This document shows, piece after piece, positions 6,304 to 7,774 of a stretch of 7,774 nucleotides of DNA. Position 1 is the first letter of the stretch; each line of letters starts with the position of its first letter. A model generated the notes under the pieces. That model was given only the letters and a program-made list of their open reading frames with translations, was not told the DNA's origin and made no database searches. The stretch is taken from positions 1 to 7,774 of the forward strand of contig JAQSCR010000607.1 of assembly GCA_029945495.1 (NCBI GenBank), written 5' to 3'. Origin of the DNA: Pseudolabrys sp. GTDB lineage: Bacteria > Pseudomonadota > Alphaproteobacteria > Rhizobiales > Xanthobacteraceae. The position numbers and the translations under genes were made by a program.

Positions 6304-7317
6304 ATGCAACAGGAAATTCGATACTGCACTGCATCGGACGGCGTAAAGCTCGCTTACGCTCTTTTCGGTGAAGGCCCGCCGATCGTCCGCGCCCCGCATT
6401 GGTTCACGCACCTCGAACACGACCTGAACAGCCCGGTCTAGCGCCACTTTGTGCTCGGGCTTGCGCACGGTCATCGACTGTTGCGCTATGACGCCCGCGG
6501 CAACGGACTGTCGCAACGCGACAATGTCGGCCTGTCCTTCGAGCGTTGGGTGTCCGACCTGGAGACGGTGGTCGACGCCGCTGGTTTCGACCGGTTTCCT
6601 CTGGTCGGCATCTCGCAGGCCGCGTCGGTGTCAATAGCCTATGCCGCGCGCCATCCGGAGCGGGTCTCGCACCTGATCATCTATTGCGGCTATGCCCGCG
6701 GCCTGTTGCAGCGCGACGGCGATCCGGACAAGCTAAAGCACAGCCTGGACCTTGCCTGCTCTTTGGTCCGCGAAGGCTGGGGCAGCGACGAGGAAAGCCA
6801 CCGGCAATTCTTCACGTCGCAGTTCATCCCCGATGGCACCGTCGAGCAGCAACATGCGCTGAACGAACTGGCGCGGGTCAGCGCCACGCCGGCGATGGCC
6901 GAGCGCTTTCTGATCGAGAATGCGAACGTTAATGTGGTCGATCTGCTTGGGAAGGTGAAGGCGCCAACGCTGGTGCTGCATGTGCGCAACGACGTGCGTG
7001 TCCCATTCGCGCTCGGCCAGGAAATTGCGGCTGGTATCCCGGGGGCGAAGTTCATAACGCTGGACGGCCGCAATCACATGTTACTGCCGAACGAGCCGGC
7101 GCATCGGCAGTTTCACAACGCCGTCGCAACCTTTCTCGGCCAGAAGCCGGTGCGCGGCGCGCTGCCGGGGACAGCGACAATTACCGAGCGGGTCGAAGGC
7201 GCGGTCGGCAGCGTCGAGCGTAACTGGCTCATCAAGGTCGTCGTCATTTTCGCCGCACTGACGGGCTGCGTGCTGTTCTTCATGGAAATGTGGAAGCTGC
7301 TTCACGGCGGGCACTGA
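6304..7317 (+). pseudogene. Alpha/beta hydrolase with C-terminal membrane anchor, interrupted by an in-frame amber codon
   Basis: One frame runs 338 codons from ATG 6304 (GGAG at 6295-6298, five bases upstream) to the TGA at 7315-7317, broken only by TAG at 6439-6441 (codon 46). Sequence on both sides matches one alpha/beta-hydrolase: IRYCTASDGVKLAYALFGEG, then NSPV-stop-RHF, then RLLRYDARGNGLS. Relatives typically have SPVWRHW here, so TAG probably replaces TGG. Downstream, the nucleophile elbow is VGISQA (Ser104, with Ala where Gly is usual). Probable acid Asp230 is in HVRNDVRVPF and His258 in GRNHMLLP, so the triad is intact. Residues about 307-333 (NWLIKVVVIFAALTGCVLFF onward) form a single C-terminal membrane helix, making it a tail-anchored cytosolic hydrolase if made. 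Substrate is unknown; close relatives occur as sensor-like domains fused to regulators or cyclases. A GTG at 6451 reopens the frame but lacks a ribosome-binding site and the first core strands. Confidence 0.8.
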
Positions 7318-7339
7318 ACGACACGATCCGCAAAGCAAA

Positions 7340-7363
7340 TGGCCGGGCTTTTCGGCCCGGCCA
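7340..7363 (-). terminator. Intrinsic terminator between the hydrolase gene and rho
   Basis: TGGCCGGGC (7340-7348) pairs perfectly with GCCCGGCCA (7355-7363) around a six-base loop, giving a nine-pair GC-rich stem. Read on the minus strand, the stem is followed by ATTTGCTTTG, so it is best oriented as the terminator of rho, 28 bases beyond its stop codon. It lies 22 bases after the hydrolase stop on the plus strand, where CTGAAATCG follows, so it could act in both directions, less efficiently for the hydrolase. Confidence 0.75.
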
Positions 7364-7391
7364 CTGAAATCGTCGTCGCGTCGCAAGCGCC

Positions 7392-7774
7392 TCAGGTGTT
7401 CATCGACTCGAAGAACTCGGCGTTGCTCTTGGTGTTGCGCAGCTTGTCCAGCAGGAAGTCGATGGCGTCCATCGTGCCCATCGGATTGAGGATGCGGCGC
7501 AGGACGTACATCTTCTTGAGCACGGCCGGCTCGGTGAGCAGCTCTTCCTTGCGGGTGCCGGAGCGGGTGATATCCATCGCCGGGAAGGTGCGCTTGTCGG
7601 CCACCTTGCGGTCGAGGATCAGCTCCGAGTTGCCGGTGCCCTTGAACTCTTCGAAAATCACTTCGTCCATGCGGCTGCCGGTATCGATCAGCGCGGTGGC
7701 GATGATGGTCAACGAACCGCCTTCTTCGATGTTACGCGCGGCGCCGAAGAAGCGCTTCGGCCGCTGCAACGCAT
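7392..7774 (-). CDS. rho: Transcription termination factor Rho, C-terminal part (5' truncated by window edge)
   Basis: The frame enters from the right edge and ends at the TGA at 7392-7394, giving about 126 residues, the last third of a protein usually near 420 residues. It aligns by eye almost residue for residue with E. coli Rho. It reads LQRPKRFFGAARNIEEGGSL (Q-loop and following strand), TIIATALIDTGSRMDEVIFE and EFKGTGNSEL, and then the arginines matching E. coli R353 (ADKRTFPAMD) and the R366 arginine finger (SGTRKEELL). It finishes with LRRILNPMGTMDAIDFLLDK and NAEFFESMNT. Rho is the hexameric RNA helicase/translocase that ends untranslated transcripts. The RNA-binding domain and the Walker A and B motifs lie outside the window. 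A TTG at 7769 is in frame but internal to the domain and is not the start. An intrinsic terminator follows the gene. Confidence 0.97.
   Translation of the reverse strand, partial: ALQRPKRFFGAARNIEEGGSLTIIATALIDTGSRMDEVIFEEFKGTGNSELILDRKVADKRTFPAMDITRSGTRKEELLTEPAVLKKMYVLRRILNPMGTMDAIDFLLDKLRNTKSNAEFFESMNT

Noticed and set aside
6451..7317. Separate hydrolase gene starting at GTG 6451
   Set aside because: There is no ribosome-binding site, and the product would lack the first core strands that are encoded in the same frame just upstream; one gene with a nonsense codon explains the data better.
1..7774. CRISPR arrays, tRNA or rRNA genes, insertion sequences, attachment sites, riboswitches
   Set aside because: I found no regularly spaced repeats, cloverleaf-like or rRNA-like sequence, transposase motifs or recognisable riboswitch cores by reading both strands.

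Overview
The window looks like chromosomal DNA from a GC-rich alphaproteobacterium, most likely the order Hyphomicrobiales (Bradyrhizobium/Rhodopseudomonas/Pseudolabrys-like). This rests on high GC codon usage, the style of the Rho C-terminus, a DUF2147 protein, a GcvA-like LysR regulator, and an intergenic CCCTCTCCC/GGGAGAGGG palindrome of a kind common in those genomes. The genus is inference. No insertion sequence, phage gene, tRNA, rRNA or CRISPR array is visible.

Layout, left to right. (1) The 3' end of a DUF2147 gene (+), then a palindromic element. (2) A complete YyaL/SPATA20-type thioredoxin-domain gene (+, 370-2403). Its stop codon overlaps the stop codon of (3), a long convergent gene (-, 2400-4733). 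That gene encodes two N-terminal membrane helices, a HAMP-like segment, a chemoreceptor signalling domain and a C-terminal UrtA/AmiC-type urea/amide-binding domain. (4) A GcvA-like LysR regulator (-, 4877-5839) lies upstream of the chemoreceptor gene on the same strand. (5) A divergent intergenic region carries two T-N11-A palindromes and leads to an 81-residue protein of unknown function (+, 5978-6223). (6) An alpha/beta-hydrolase gene (+, 6304-7317) has a C-terminal membrane anchor and is interrupted by one in-frame amber codon at 6439-6441, where tryptophan is expected. (7) An intrinsic terminator separates it from the convergent 3' end of rho (-, 7392 to window end).

These genes do not form one obvious pathway. 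The strongest functional hypothesis is that the 777-residue protein senses cytoplasmic urea or a short amide and passes the signal to a chemotaxis-type kinase. Its binding domain follows the cytoplasmic signalling domain with no membrane segment between them, so it should lie inside the cell. The LysR regulator probably controls itself and/or the divergent small gene through the palindromes between them. The hydrolase is either a recent one-mutation pseudogene, a sequencing error or a readthrough case. YyaL and Rho are housekeeping-type flanks.
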